From contig OY730173.1 in assembly GCA_963422465.1 (NCBI GenBank), positions 2,604,001 to 2,668,000 on the forward strand: a DNA stretch of 64,000 bases, written 5' to 3'. Source of the DNA: Lichina pygmaea (taxonomy: Eukaryota; Ascomycota; Lichinomycetes; Lichinales; Lichinaceae). Positions 46,259 through 55,540 of the stretch are shown here, piece after piece; the first letter of the stretch is position 1, and each line of letters begins with the position of its first letter. Made by a program: the position numbers and the translations under genes. Under the pieces are notes generated by a model. The model was not told the DNA's origin. It ran no database searches and saw only the letters and a program-made list of their open reading frames with translations.

Positions 46259-46807
46259 GCTGTTTGTTGCGGCTCAGCCCTGTAGGGCTGGATCACGCGC
46301 CTCTTAGGGCTTAGCCCCGCAGAGCCGCATCCCACTCTGTCGCCTATCTAGCTAGCTCTTCACCACCTAGCAACAGACCAACATATCAATTACACGGTGT
46401 CACCAGCATTAAGAGAGCTCTGCAGTCTCCGGTGCCCGACGCTTCTGGGAGCGATCCCAACACTGTTGGTCATATCACTGTTGCAATCAAAGAATGGGTT
46501 GCCGGTGTGCAATATCTCTTCTGCTTCTCTCGGTCTCTGTCAGGCCGGTACAGCCCTCATGGCTAGACTGTTTCCAGAACCTGGCTTGGGTGTGACATCG
46601 AGGTGTTGGGTTCGCTCCCAGGAGTGTCGGGCACTGGAGACTGTGGAGCTCTCTCAATGCTGGCGATGCTGTGTACAGTAATTCATATCTTGCCTAGCTA
46701 AGCAGTGCAGAGCTAGCTAGATACACGACAGCACGGGTTGCGGCTCTGTGGGGCTAGGCCCTAAAAGCATGTGATCCAGCCCTACAGGGCTGAGCCGCAA
46801 CAACAGG
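46259..46807. repeat. Foldback (long inverted repeat) element, about 549 bp
   Basis: The left arm, about 46259-46465, is matched by the reverse complement of about 46612-46807. Both arms read, from outside inwards, TTGTTGCGGCTCAGCCC, TGTAGGGCTGGATCA, TTAGGGC, TAGCCCC, CAGAGCCGCA, TATCTAGCTAGCTCT, CAGCATT, GAGAGCTC, CAGTCTCC, GTGCCCGAC and GGGAGCGA. Arm identity is high but not perfect, and the spacer is about 145 bp. No transposase frame and no clear target duplication are visible. It resembles a foldback/MITE-like DNA element, and its transcript would form a long hairpin. The arms themselves begin with a nested small palindrome (AGCCCTGTAGGGCT). Confidence 0.8.
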
Positions 46808-47101
46808 TCCAAACATTGGCTATGCCCTATATCGAGATATCACATAGCTATTATTTTCAACACTTGTATTTGAGTGTTGCGGGATGATCTGGTGCCGCCT
46901 AAAGCTAGCCCTAATAGTAGGACTTACGGCTGAAGGGGCATATATAGTGAATTCGCTAGCCGTCCTGGATCAGATCAGTCTTCTTATATCTCTTCATCCG
47001 GCTGCCTGCTAATTCTACATCGAACAGCGATGGGCCAGCAACTTTCCTCTCCTTGGTCACACCTTTCTTTTTGATACGTCCTTCCCACACTTGTCTTCAA
47101 C

Positions 47102-48092
47102 ATGACTTCGTCCTCGAAGCTCTACGCTTGTCACTCGGTCATGTCTCAAGACCAGCAGAAGGTCTTGACTCTCTCGGCGCCGTGGAAGGCGGGAAATGAT
47201 ATGCTCTGGTATCTCTCTGAGCTGCAAGACGTGCCAGGCGGCTTTCGTCGATTGCTTGAGGAGTACAGCGGCATCAAGCCAAAGGATGTCAAGCGCCATC
47301 TCCTCGAAGTGGTATGCTATGTCCCACGCCTTCCTCGAGGTTATGGGCGCCCTGTGGAGTCATATCTGTGACCAGTCTGTCTTGTTCTGCTTTTTCGACC
47401 TCGACGTAGCCTGGTCGCCGGCGTGCCCATCCGTTATATCTCGTCTTGAATCGCCACCGCAAGACGGCAGCAATGGCGGCGAGGTGCTTCTCGGCGTGGG
47501 ATGCTGCTTGGATTAGACTGTCCGCAAGATCCTCTCCGACGGTGTCAGCCCCGATCAGGTTGTGGGGCTTGAGCTCATCAGCCGTTTCATCGAAGTCGGT
47601 TATCATCTCTTCCGGGATCGCGACCGACTCGAGCCTTGTTTTATCGCCGGTGACATCTTGGATCCCGATCCCCACGGCGATGTCGAACGCATGCTCTCCC
47701 CCCCCCCCCCCACAACTGAGACGCCCAGCTATAATACCTTGGTGTTTGCCCACCTGATTGGCAGTGGCATCAAGGGCAACGTTGACATGTTCTATGCCGG
47801 CGCTTTCGTCAATTACGAGGCGCAGGTAAAAGTCTGCCATCAGCTAGTGGAGATGCTGCGACCTCTAAAGAGCACCAAGACGAGTACCCATGCGGAGGAC
47901 ATGGGTAGAGCCAGCGGTCATTACCGCTGCACTGGTAGCACTCAAGTGTCCGCCGGGGCCGACAAAAACCAGCTGATCTTCGGAGGGCAGGTTGGCTTCC
48001 TAGAACGTGGCAAGCACTATATGCACTCTGGCCTGGACCGCCACCATCCACAGCGAACGGATCAGCACACCGGCTGGCAGGTGGAAGTCTGA
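47102..48092 (+). pseudogene. Decayed SAM-dependent methyltransferase (fungal secondary-metabolism type)
   Basis: The first frame (ATG 47102) runs to about DVKRHLLEV and then loses the frame. The continuation is one frame over, from SHAFLEVMGALW through FFDLDVAWSPACPSVISRL and LLGVGCCLD, where a TAG follows at 47514-47516. After that come TVRKILSDGVSPDQVVGLELISRFIEVGYHLFRDRD, IAGDILDPD, MFYAGAFVNYE and FGGQVGFLERGKH. The order matches a family of class I methyltransferases found in fungal meroterpenoid and related clusters (VRKILSDG..., FRDRD...F(I/S)AGDI, YAGSF). The SAM loop GCCLGQ of relatives appears as GCCLD followed by the stop, consistent with C-to-T/G-to-A change. A C-run at 47699-47710 also distorts the sequence. 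It has at least one frame break and one nonsense codon, and is probably inactive. No partner biosynthetic genes are beside it. Confidence 0.7.
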
Positions 48093-49292
48093 GAACCCGG
48101 CCGATGCCCACGTCAGGTGGATTGTGTTTGTGGTCGAGAGGCAAGATCAGTGATGGTCGGCCATGTACGATATAAGTTCATTCGTTCGTCTGTCTGAGTC
48201 TTGTGAGTCTGTTTGTGAGGTCTGTCAGTGTGTCGACTTGGCGGTAGATTCACCTCATTTCTTGTTAAACTGGCCATTGTCTTCATCATCTTCGTGGTGT
48301 GCGAACAAGAGCTAAAATTGGTTGTGTGCGTTTGCAGAGGTGAGGAGGAGGGAGAGGGGGGGGAGGGGTGGGAGCCTTTGCCTCGATGTCTTTTGAGGTA
48401 GTGAGATGTTCGCTGAGCTGTCCATTCTTGAGCACATATAGTCCAGATGGTAAGTACGGGAATACAAAGACGTTGGTCAGGGGACAACTGAAGGGACAAT
48501 GGGCTTAACCTCTCCAGCTTGGTAGTGGGAAGTTGGTACATAGTTTACTCAGATTATGCTCTCATGCAATCCTGTGGTTGACTGTCATCGACTAGCTTTG
48601 TCGCAACCGCATACTTTATACGGTATAGATCTTGCACCTCAAGTCTCAAGACCATCAACGTTCCCCACTGCGTCTCTTGATCCATTCTCATGTTTATGGT
48701 TACCAGTATCCATACATCCTCTGGCAGCGAAGTTGCTACAATGATGTCAGCTGTACGGAAATAAGGGGTTGCGATGAGAGAGTCGGAATCTGCACAACTC
48801 CTAGCTCTGTGACCCACATAGACCTGTGACATACTCCATTGCCCCGGACAAGAGCCGCTCACCCCCATAGTCGCCGTGGCGGGCGTGCCAGCTGGCTGAA
48901 CAGTGGTGCTGAGACTGCTGGAAAGAACTCAAGAGAGGACCACCACTGCCCGATGTACAGCCAACCCAGACGTGACGGGAGGCGGCTGGAAGCCTGAAAA
49001 GATGTTGTACAAGACGGCAGCACTCCAGCTACGATGGGTTGAGATGCGGGCGTCACATGCCTCTGTGTATCACGTGCTCGATCACTCCGGTAAGTTACCG
49101 ATGTACCCGAGCCAAGTCTAACAGACCGATCCAATCGGAACTTGGCCCGATTGGGAACCCACAGTCGAATATTTTATTCGACTGTTGGTTTTTCGGATAT
49201 GTCATCTCAAACTGGGTCTCTGCTTGATGTCATATCATACCGCAGTAAGTACCTACTGAACCGAACCAAACCTAAGCTATGAATGCAGGACA
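48093..49292. other. Intergenic
   Basis: No gene is supported. A purine-rich GGAGG/GGGG tract occurs at 48340-48372. This stretch is the flank of the retroposon cluster, and the target duplication of the first insertion starts at 49293. Confidence 0.5.
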
Positions 49293-49305
49293 CAGCTTCA
49301 GTACT
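49293..49305. repeat. Target-site duplication of element B, left copy
   Basis: CAGCTTCAGTACT, identical to 50480-50492. The pair brackets the 1174-bp element B. Confidence 0.85.
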
Positions 49306-50479
49306 GTATCGTATTGAATTCCTTCTCCGCTTCAGAACTAGCTAGTGGCTAGACTATGCCGGGAACACTGTGTAGCTGTATAACAAGAAAAACCTCTGGG
49401 CTCTAACACTTATGGAAGCAAAAGAACGCTAAGGGCGAAAAACCTCATTGTCCCACACACCCTATAGGGCGGTAAACTGCTGGGGTAACGATAGAACAAA
49501 GAAAGACGTCTGTAGCAGCAGAACCTCGAGGTCCCTTATTCAGGGAGGGACAGAGTTGGTGGGGTTGCCGGTGTCGCCAGGCTGCGTAGTTGTGACAAGG
49601 TGATTGTACGTTGGCCAGGCAATTGAGCCCTCACTCGGCCCCGTTTGTCCCACGCCTTGTGCCCTCGCTGATGGCAGGCACCACAGCGAGCCCGGGCTGG
49701 ATCCTCTGCCACTCTGCACTGCCGGGTGTCGTGTTGGCCAGAACAATGGGCACAACATTGTTGGTCGTGTTGATGGCCTTGGTCCTGACTCCATGAACCA
49801 GCACAGAGTAGACTCGTCGAGATACCTCCGCGGACTTCCCAATACTGGCCAGCCATCCTGTTGACCGCTCCAGTTCCACCTTTGCCGCAACCGTCGAGGT
49901 GTGGATTGTGTAGTCACCGCTGGGCAGTCGTCGTACTCCCAGCACTGTGGCCTTAGAGCGGTTGATTCGTTCTTTCAGTTCACCGCAGGACACCCGACGT
50001 AGGTGCACTGCCTCCACTGGGTCTTTGATCTTGACTAGCACCACCTTGTGATGCCTTGCCTCAGTGTCTGCTGGTGGTGTCCGCCGTGCGACCTCAGCGT
50101 AGGTCGCCTGTCCTAGCTTGCTCGTCCCCGGGTGACCTCTCTCCAGCTTCCCCAACCGAGACTCCACTCTCTCTAGAATTGTGAGTACTTCCTTGCCAAT
50201 CTCCTGGTTCTGCTGCTGCTGTCGCAGGCCTTGCGGCGCTGCTGTGTTGTCGCGCCTCCCACGCGTCGTCTCCGGGTTCGTGTTCGCGTTCGCGTTCGCG
50301 TCCACATCGGAGATCTTGTCGAGCGATCCTAGGAACTCCGCCACTCTTTTCAACAGTTCAAAGACTGACCTGTCTCCTGGATAGAGGTGTCCCGAGGTGT
50401 CCGCCGCGTCTATATGTGCCTTTACATCTTGGAATGGTCTCCCCGACGAAAAGTCGGTTTTGTCGCTCAACATGGTTCC
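49306..50479 (-). mobile_element. ORF1-only LINE derivative B (half-LINE), 1174 bp
   Basis: The element is bounded exactly by a 13-bp direct repeat. It starts 6 bases before the ATG of a LINE ORF1 and ends in the family 3' UTR (CCCGGCATAGTCTAG...GAATTCAAT). Only about 230 bp lie between the end of ORF1 and the 3' terminus, so ORF2 with endonuclease and RT is absent. Because target-primed reverse transcription starts at the 3' end, a missing middle with both ends and the target duplication intact points to a deletion that existed before insertion. The element is therefore a non-autonomous passenger. Confidence 0.8.
49540..50473 (-). pseudogene. LINE ORF1 (gag-like) of element B
   Basis: The ATG is at 50473. 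The first part has a repeat-written ANANANTN segment, a coiled-coil-prone stretch (EIGKEVLTILERVESRLGKLE) and the ORF1 core that aligns with element A (GWLASI..., then RRVYSVLVHGVRTKAINT). Just after that the copy lacks roughly 55-60 codons present in A, and the frame shifts by one. The shifted frame then reads CCAHCSGQHDTRQC...CGACHQRGHKAW, the zinc knuckles, and RVRAQLPGQRTITLSQLRS to a stop at 49540. Without the shift the first frame continues to 49631 as unrelated sequence. It encodes a nucleic-acid chaperone in autonomous LINEs and is probably not functional here. Confidence 0.75.
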
Positions 50480-50492
50480 CAGCTTCAGTACT
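50480..50492. repeat. Target-site duplication of element B, right copy
   Basis: CAGCTTCAGTACT, identical to 49293-49305. Confidence 0.85.
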
Positions 50493-50568
50493 ACGGTAGA
50501 AGGATGTCGCTTTTATTAGAAGAGAGGCTCAAGGCCCACAAGCAGAAGTCTACACTCTACACTCTGCA

Positions 50569-50580
50569 CGCATGCTGTGA
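50569..50580. repeat. Target-site duplication of element A, left copy
   Basis: CGCATGCTGTGA, identical to 52194-52205. Confidence 0.85.
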
Positions 50581-52193
50581 TTGATTGATTGATTGAAGTC
50601 TTCCGCCGTTCTAAAACTAGCTAACTAGATTATGCCGGGAGTAGCAATAGTAATTTGAAAGGATAAAACCGTCCTCGGGGCAAAACCCCTTCCTTCTCCT
50701 CCATTCTGGCATCTCTTACCGTGGATGTCGTGCTTGCGCGTACATGTGTTGTAGATCTCGTAGTCGCTGGTGCGACTACTCTGCTCCTGTCTCCCCCCTA
50801 CCCCCTGGGCCCCCTCCACGGACTGCGGCATCCAAAGCGGTCTGCCGCTGGAGTCGCTTCCGGGGCCGGCCCTTCTTTGCCGCAGGTTGTGGGAGGGCCA
50901 CAGCGGGAGCCCTTGATCGTTTCTCCCCCGCCACTGGAGATAGTTGCGGGGGTGGAGTGTCCAACTCCACTGGCTATGCCTCTGCGCCCGGTGCCGGCTG
51001 TGATGGTGGTGGCTTCCGTGGCTCCGTAGGGGTTTGCACCACAAAACGAAGAGGAAGGACATCTCGAAGATGCCGGATTCACTGTAGAGCCCCTGCTCGC
51101 GCCTGGCACTCTGAGGACCACGCCTTGTGGGCTTTCTTGCACACGGCACACTTCTCTCTCTGCTGTACCTTGCAGGCTTTGGTGTCGTGGGCCCCTGCAC
51201 AGTGTGCACAGCACACTCGAGCTTTGCACTGTTTTGCCACATGGCCGTACGCCTGGCAGTGAAAGCACTGAGTGAGACGGAGTGCTCGATGGAAGGCATT
51301 GCAGGCGTGATACTGCAAGCCGACCAAAAAGCCCTTGTCTATCAGTGTGTTCGCTGCCTGTACATCCGCAAGCTCCAAGATCAGGGAGGACCTGGTCTTA
51401 GAGCGTGGTGACTTCGGCCAATGAGCCCCAACCAGCTTCAGCTCTGGGTGCAGGACCCTATTCTCCTTCTGTAGTGTTCGGGCAACGTTGACCTGGTTGC
51501 TAGTATCCACGTCCTTCGTACGAACCCTGTGGACTAGCACCCGGTAACGTCGCTGGACTATCCGTGCTGATGGTGTAAGGCAGGCCAACCAGCCGCCATC
51601 CTCCTCCAGTCTCCGGCGCCCGGCTTCCGTCTCCACCAGGACCGACACATCCCCGCTAGGGTGCCGGTACAGCGAGAGTACACGACTCCCCGTCTCCCTC
51701 CGTGAAGCGACTAGTTTGACCAAGTCGTTCCTTGAATTGCTGTGGGGGGACAATCCGGAAGCCTGAAGCCTCCTTCGGGTCTTCAACCCTGATCACAACC
51801 TCTCGGAGGTGCCGCGCCTCCAGCCGTGAGGCTTCTCGCTCGTGTCGCCTGGCAAGGACTTCCGTAGGTACCGTGCTGCTGTGTGCGTACGTCTTCTTTT
51901 GCTGGATCGTTGACTCGATATTCTTCAGTCGTCGGTCGACATCACTAAGGGCCTTCACCGTCATTTGGTGGGTGCCCTCCGAGGCCTCGGTTGCCCGCAC
52001 CACCAAGCCGCCAATCGCTCGCTCGACATTGCCAAGGAACTGGTGCACTGCCGCCGAATCGTACAAGGGTTTGTCGGGGTTCTTCGCAGTTGCATTATGT
52101 CTTGGATATTCTAATTGCGTCTGTACCAAATCCAGGAAATCCGCAAAGTTGGGGTGGTCTCCTTCGTACAGTGGGAGTGGTGTCATTTTTACC
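50581..52193 (-). mobile_element. ORF1-only LINE derivative A (half-LINE), 1613 bp
   Basis: The element is bounded by a perfect 12-bp direct repeat. On the minus strand it starts 7 bases before the ORF1 ATG at 52186 and ends with CCCGGCATAATCTAG...TTTTAGAACGG...TTCAATCAATCAATC, the same 3' end and (CAAT)n tail as the RT-bearing fragment at 17.1-17.7 kb. ORF1 ends near 50776, leaving less than 200 bp for everything else, so there is no ORF2. It has the same design as element B but a different, much less deleted ORF1, so A and B are separate lineages rather than copies of one event. Confidence 0.82.
50776..52186 (-). pseudogene. LINE ORF1 (gag-like) of element A
   Basis: The element's own ATG is at 52186; the ATG at 52198 belongs to the target duplication. 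The N-terminal part contains PLPLYEGDHPNFADFLDL and a coiled-coil-prone stretch. A frame change near 51700-51750 separates it from the central and C-terminal part: DLVKLVASRRETGSRVLSLY, GGWLACLTPSARIVQRRYRV, then zinc knuckles CFHCQAYGHVAKQC and CAHCAGAHDTKAC and a third CAVCKKAHKAW. A basic tail (AAKKGRPRKRL) follows in yet another frame up to about 50776. Three CCHC-like motifs plus a basic tail are typical of Tad/I-clade ORF1 proteins. Confidence 0.75.
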
Positions 52194-52205
52194 CGCATGC
52201 TGTGA
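52194..52205. repeat. Target-site duplication of element A, right copy
   Basis: CGCATGCTGTGA, identical to 50569-50580. Confidence 0.85.
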
Positions 52206-52216
52206 TGTTGATTCCC

Positions 52217-52228
52217 GAAGTAGTTAGT
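52217..52228. repeat. Target-site duplication of element C, left copy
   Basis: GAAGTAGTTAGT, identical to 52413-52424. Confidence 0.8.
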
Positions 52229-52412
52229 TGTTGTTGTTGTTGTCGCTGGCTGCTGGGGAGGGTGCCGACACTGCGATGCTGCGTAGTTGTGACATAGCCA
52301 TCGTGCGTTGACCGGGCAATTGAGCTCTCACCCGGCCCCGTCGCTTCCGGTTCTTCGGGATGTTGCTGTTGCTGCCGGAGGCATTGTTCTCGCCGTCGCC
52401 GTCGCCATTGCT
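52229..52412 (-). mobile_element. Miniature LINE derivative C, 184 bp
   Basis: It is bounded by a perfect 12-bp direct repeat. On the minus strand it starts a few bases before an ATG (AGCAATGGCG), runs through a short Gly/Asp/Asn-coding stretch, then carries the ORF1 C-terminal block RVRAQLPGQRTMAMSQLRS, which is also found at the end of element B's ORF1. It ends in an (AAC)n tail instead of (CAAT)n. Nearly all of ORF1 and the family 3' UTR are missing. It looks like an extreme deletion derivative that still inserted by retroposition. Confidence 0.7.
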
Positions 52413-52424
52413 GAAGTAGTTAGT
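52413..52424. repeat. Target-site duplication of element C, right copy
   Basis: GAAGTAGTTAGT, identical to 52217-52228. Confidence 0.8.
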
Positions 52425-53866
52425 ACGACGAAATAATGGTTGGTCGCAGAAATTTCTGAAAATGACGATCGACAAGACGTTGAGACAATAAATATATAAA
52501 TACTCTCGCGTCTCTTGCAAAGAGTCTAGTCTAATTAAAGTTGCTTCATGGGTGGTGACCTCTAGTAGCAGCGGGCTTCAGTACGCTCGCAAAAACACCA
52601 TTTGTGTTCCGGATCTTACCGTTGGCAATTAGCATTTGATTTTGGAAGCCCGGTGAGGTGGCAGATGGCTTTGGCCTATTGTGGATGGCTTGATACGTCA
52701 TGCCGTGCCGGACCTTTGAATGGTGATGATTCAGTAGCCTACTGAGATTGACCGCACTCCGCGACATATGCTAACCAGTGGTCTGGCCAGTAGAACCAAG
52801 ACTGCTCGACCCGCGGGGGACTGTTCGCCTGTGAAAATGAGTACATCGACCTAGTCACCGGCAGGCCCATCAGCCCCTTACGCCCTACAATCACATCAGT
52901 TGCTGTCCATCTGAATATAACTCAAGACACAACAGATGAGAAGTACCAGATGACCGGATAAGCAGACCGCCAAATGCCCAGGTGACCAGGGCACATCCGA
53001 AGATACACGTACGTACAAGCTAGACCACTTTCAGGTACAGGAAAGACATCCAAGGCCAAGGTGTCAGCGCCGGTAATTCAAAAGGCCCAAGTCCCGAGAC
53101 CAAACAGAACCGAGGTGGGCTAGGATGAGGGCGCTCGATTGCCAGATCCCCGGCTTAGTCCCAAGGGATGGGAATTCGTGGGCAGGTAACATCAGTAGCC
53201 GTTCAATATCGGAGATGAGTATACAGTGGACCCCTCCGAACCTGACTTTGGCTGTCTTCCACGGGGCGTCTTTGAATGGGAAGTACAACCTTCAGCCGGT
53301 CATGCCCTGTGGTTTGAGTACAGAGTATACACGCACGAGTTAGTCCCTATCGATCCTTGCTGGCATGGCCATGGACCGCTCAACCGAGAGGAGTAGCAAA
53401 GCGAAACGCCGCGAACGTGGCTGGAAGATGCAACGGGGACGGGGCTGGAGAGGACCAAGCCAGGCTTGGTCGAGGCTTCGACAGAATGGACCGATCGAAA
53501 CGGAGGAGAGATCCAGACAAGAAAGAAGCACCACGAAAGACCGCGCGAAGAAGAGGCTACACCGGCGTGATTCCTTCGAATCACCGAAAAGATATCCCCC
53601 AAGCCAGACGACAGCTTGACCGCTAGCTCAGCGCGTAGTTGCAATCAGAAACCGGTAGGAGCGATCTGTCTCGATGCGGCGAAGATGCCGAGAGTCGGGG
53701 AAGACTGAGCCGCACGACTCGGTCTGTTCTCCAGGATAGGTCCGACAGGACACGACAGAGAGGGGCATTTCCGGGCCAGAAAAGGACCAACCCCATCGAT
53801 GCTACCGGTTGAAACCAACATCAAAGCGAAATGGCCAGGAACGTCCATGGACGACGAAGACGAGCC
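52425..53866. other. Intergenic
   Basis: No gene is supported. Short frames at 53300-53644 on both strands are mutually overlapping, with no motif. GC content rises sharply from about 53350 towards the next gene. Confidence 0.5.
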
Positions 53867-55540
53867 TCACCGGACCACACCGGCATCATCGGAGCCTTCG
53901 TCGCCGAATAGAAAGCGCTTCCAGCCCTCGTCAGCATCATCACTCCGCTCGTTACCCAGAGACTCGACTCTTGGGTCGGCTTCTCCTGCCGGTCGAGCCT
54001 CGGATGGAGCAAGACCGGGACAAACCGACGCGGTGCGGGGAAACGCAGCGTCCAGAGAACAGGCATCTTCTTCGAGCGGCTGAAAAGAGTCGGCGTCGCT
54101 GAGATGGCCGTCGTTGGTAGCCGCGACGACGGGGTCAACGCCAAGAATGCAGGCGTCTCTCTCATGCCCCACAGAGCGACATACGACGCCGGTAGACGAT
54201 GGCCGGCAGCCGCACCGCATGGGCTCTGTCAGGTAAGACACCTCACTGCCCATGGGCGTGGGGGACACCGACGGCGAACGGTCCACGGTCGGTCGTGCAT
54301 GAGGCCGAAAGACTTGGCCGTGGGCGTCGGTGGGGGCGCCACCGTCCATACCAGCATCGCGCCGAGGACCAGACGATCCCGGCCTTCCGAAGTCAGAAGA
54401 GGGGGGAACAGCCGCCGGTGGCAGACGGAAGGGAGGCCGCCTCGTCCAGCGTGCGTCTCGACAATGCGCGTAGAGAGAGGTTCTTGCCGAAGCCAGCGTG
54501 GGTGGTCGCGCAACGGCGTCGCCAAGCGCCCTAGGCCGGACGCGTCCGCGACCGTCCACGATGTGCCCTGTCGCTTTCGTCACGCGTGTCGCGCGCGAAG
54601 GTCGCTCTGGGCTGTCTGCAGCGTGAGGCGAGGGGGACGGAACTCTGCCGCCGCCGCTGCTTCTTCCCCGCGAGTTCTGGACGACGACCGGGACGCCGTG
54701 GGGAAGGGCACCGGTGGAGCCGAATCGACGCACCGACGGCGGCCGCGGCGAGGCGCGACGCTGGACCCGGACCGACGGTCGTCGCAGCCGTCCACGGACT
54801 CGGGTCGAATCGAGCGTCGGCCGGGAAGGGCGGCCGAGCTTGGTTCCATCTCCAATCTGGAAACCGATCTCCCTAGGTCGTCCCATCTGCGCCTCGCGAT
54901 CGGAGAGGTGCGCGTGCGGCGCCCCCGACGCGCCGTACGACGGGGGAGCCATGGGAGGTTGCTGTCCCTGTCGGGCGACCCGCCTGCGCTTCCCGACATC
55001 GCGGGAGCTGGCTGGCGGTGGTCGGTACGTCAGCGGCGGGGACGTCCGGGCGGGGAGCCTGGTGCCGGCCCAGTCGTCGCGGCCCAGGAGCGTCGTCCTC
55101 CGCTCGTCGAAACCGGGACGGCCGGACCGGGGAGGTTCGGGTGTGGGCTGGGCCGTCGGATGGCGGCCGTCACGACGACGCGGTCCGGTCGCTCGCGAGG
55201 TCCGAGCCCCGCCGAGGGTGACGCCAGACGCCGCAACGGCCGCCGCAGCGTCGTCGGCGGGGTCCTCATGCGAGGCGGCCATCTGCGCGCAACCGGTTCG
55301 ACCGGTTCGAGCGGCGCCGGAGGCGTGAGCGCGTGTCCGGACCCCCACGGGCGCGTCGGGAGACGACGAAGTCGCATGAGAGGTGGCATGCTCTGCGAAT
55401 GCGAGCTTCCAGGGCGAGACCGAGCGACGGCCGTCCGGCCGATTCGCCCCCCGAGCTCTGGCAAAGTGCTGCTTCTGGCGACGCGTCAGGGACCTATCCC
55501 GGCGGGAATGTCTCGCAAAGGCACCGCCGGTCCAGTTCAT
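53867..55540 (-). CDS. Arg/Pro-rich protein with N-terminal WTGG...RHS...QKQHFA block, 557 aa
   Basis: I do not know the function. The frame is open from 55699, but that codon is TTG. The first ATG, at 55540 in a good context (GCAGCCATGA), starts MNWTGGAFARHSRRDRS and continues to RRQKQHFARAR. A WTGG-x-RHS-x-QK-x-HFA-+AR block right at the N-terminus is something I recall from uncharacterised ascomycete proteins, which supports both strand and start. The middle is Arg/Pro/Ser/Gly-rich and probably disordered. The C-terminal 70 residues are acidic (GDEGSDDAG near the end). Codon third positions are strongly G/C. A 638-codon frame on the plus strand (54104-56020) overlaps it completely; that product is more Arg-rich and motif-free, so I treat it as the shadow. 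Confidence 0.55.
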   Translation of the reverse strand: MNWTGGAFARHSRRDRSLTRRQKQHFARARGANRPDGRRSVSPWKLAFAEHATSHATSSSPDAPVGVRTRAHASGAARTGRTGCAQMAASHEDPADDAAAAVAASGVTLGGARTSRATGPRRRDGRHPTAQPTPEPPRSGRPGFDERRTTLLGRDDWAGTRLPARTSPPLTYRPPPASSRDVGKRRRVARQGQQPPMAPPSYGASGAPHAHLSDREAQMGRPREIGFQIGDGTKLGRPSRPTLDSTRVRGRLRRPSVRVQRRASPRPPSVRRFGSTGALPHGVPVVVQNSRGRSSGGGRVPSPSPHAADSPERPSRATRVTKATGHIVDGRGRVRPRALGDAVARPPTLASARTSLYAHCRDARWTRRPPFRLPPAAVPPSSDFGRPGSSGPRRDAGMDGGAPTDAHGQVFRPHARPTVDRSPSVSPTPMGSEVSYLTEPMRCGCRPSSTGVVCRSVGHERDACILGVDPVVAATNDGHLSDADSFQPLEEDACSLDAAFPRTASVCPGLAPSEARPAGEADPRVESLGNERSDDADEGWKRFLFGDEGSDDAGVVR

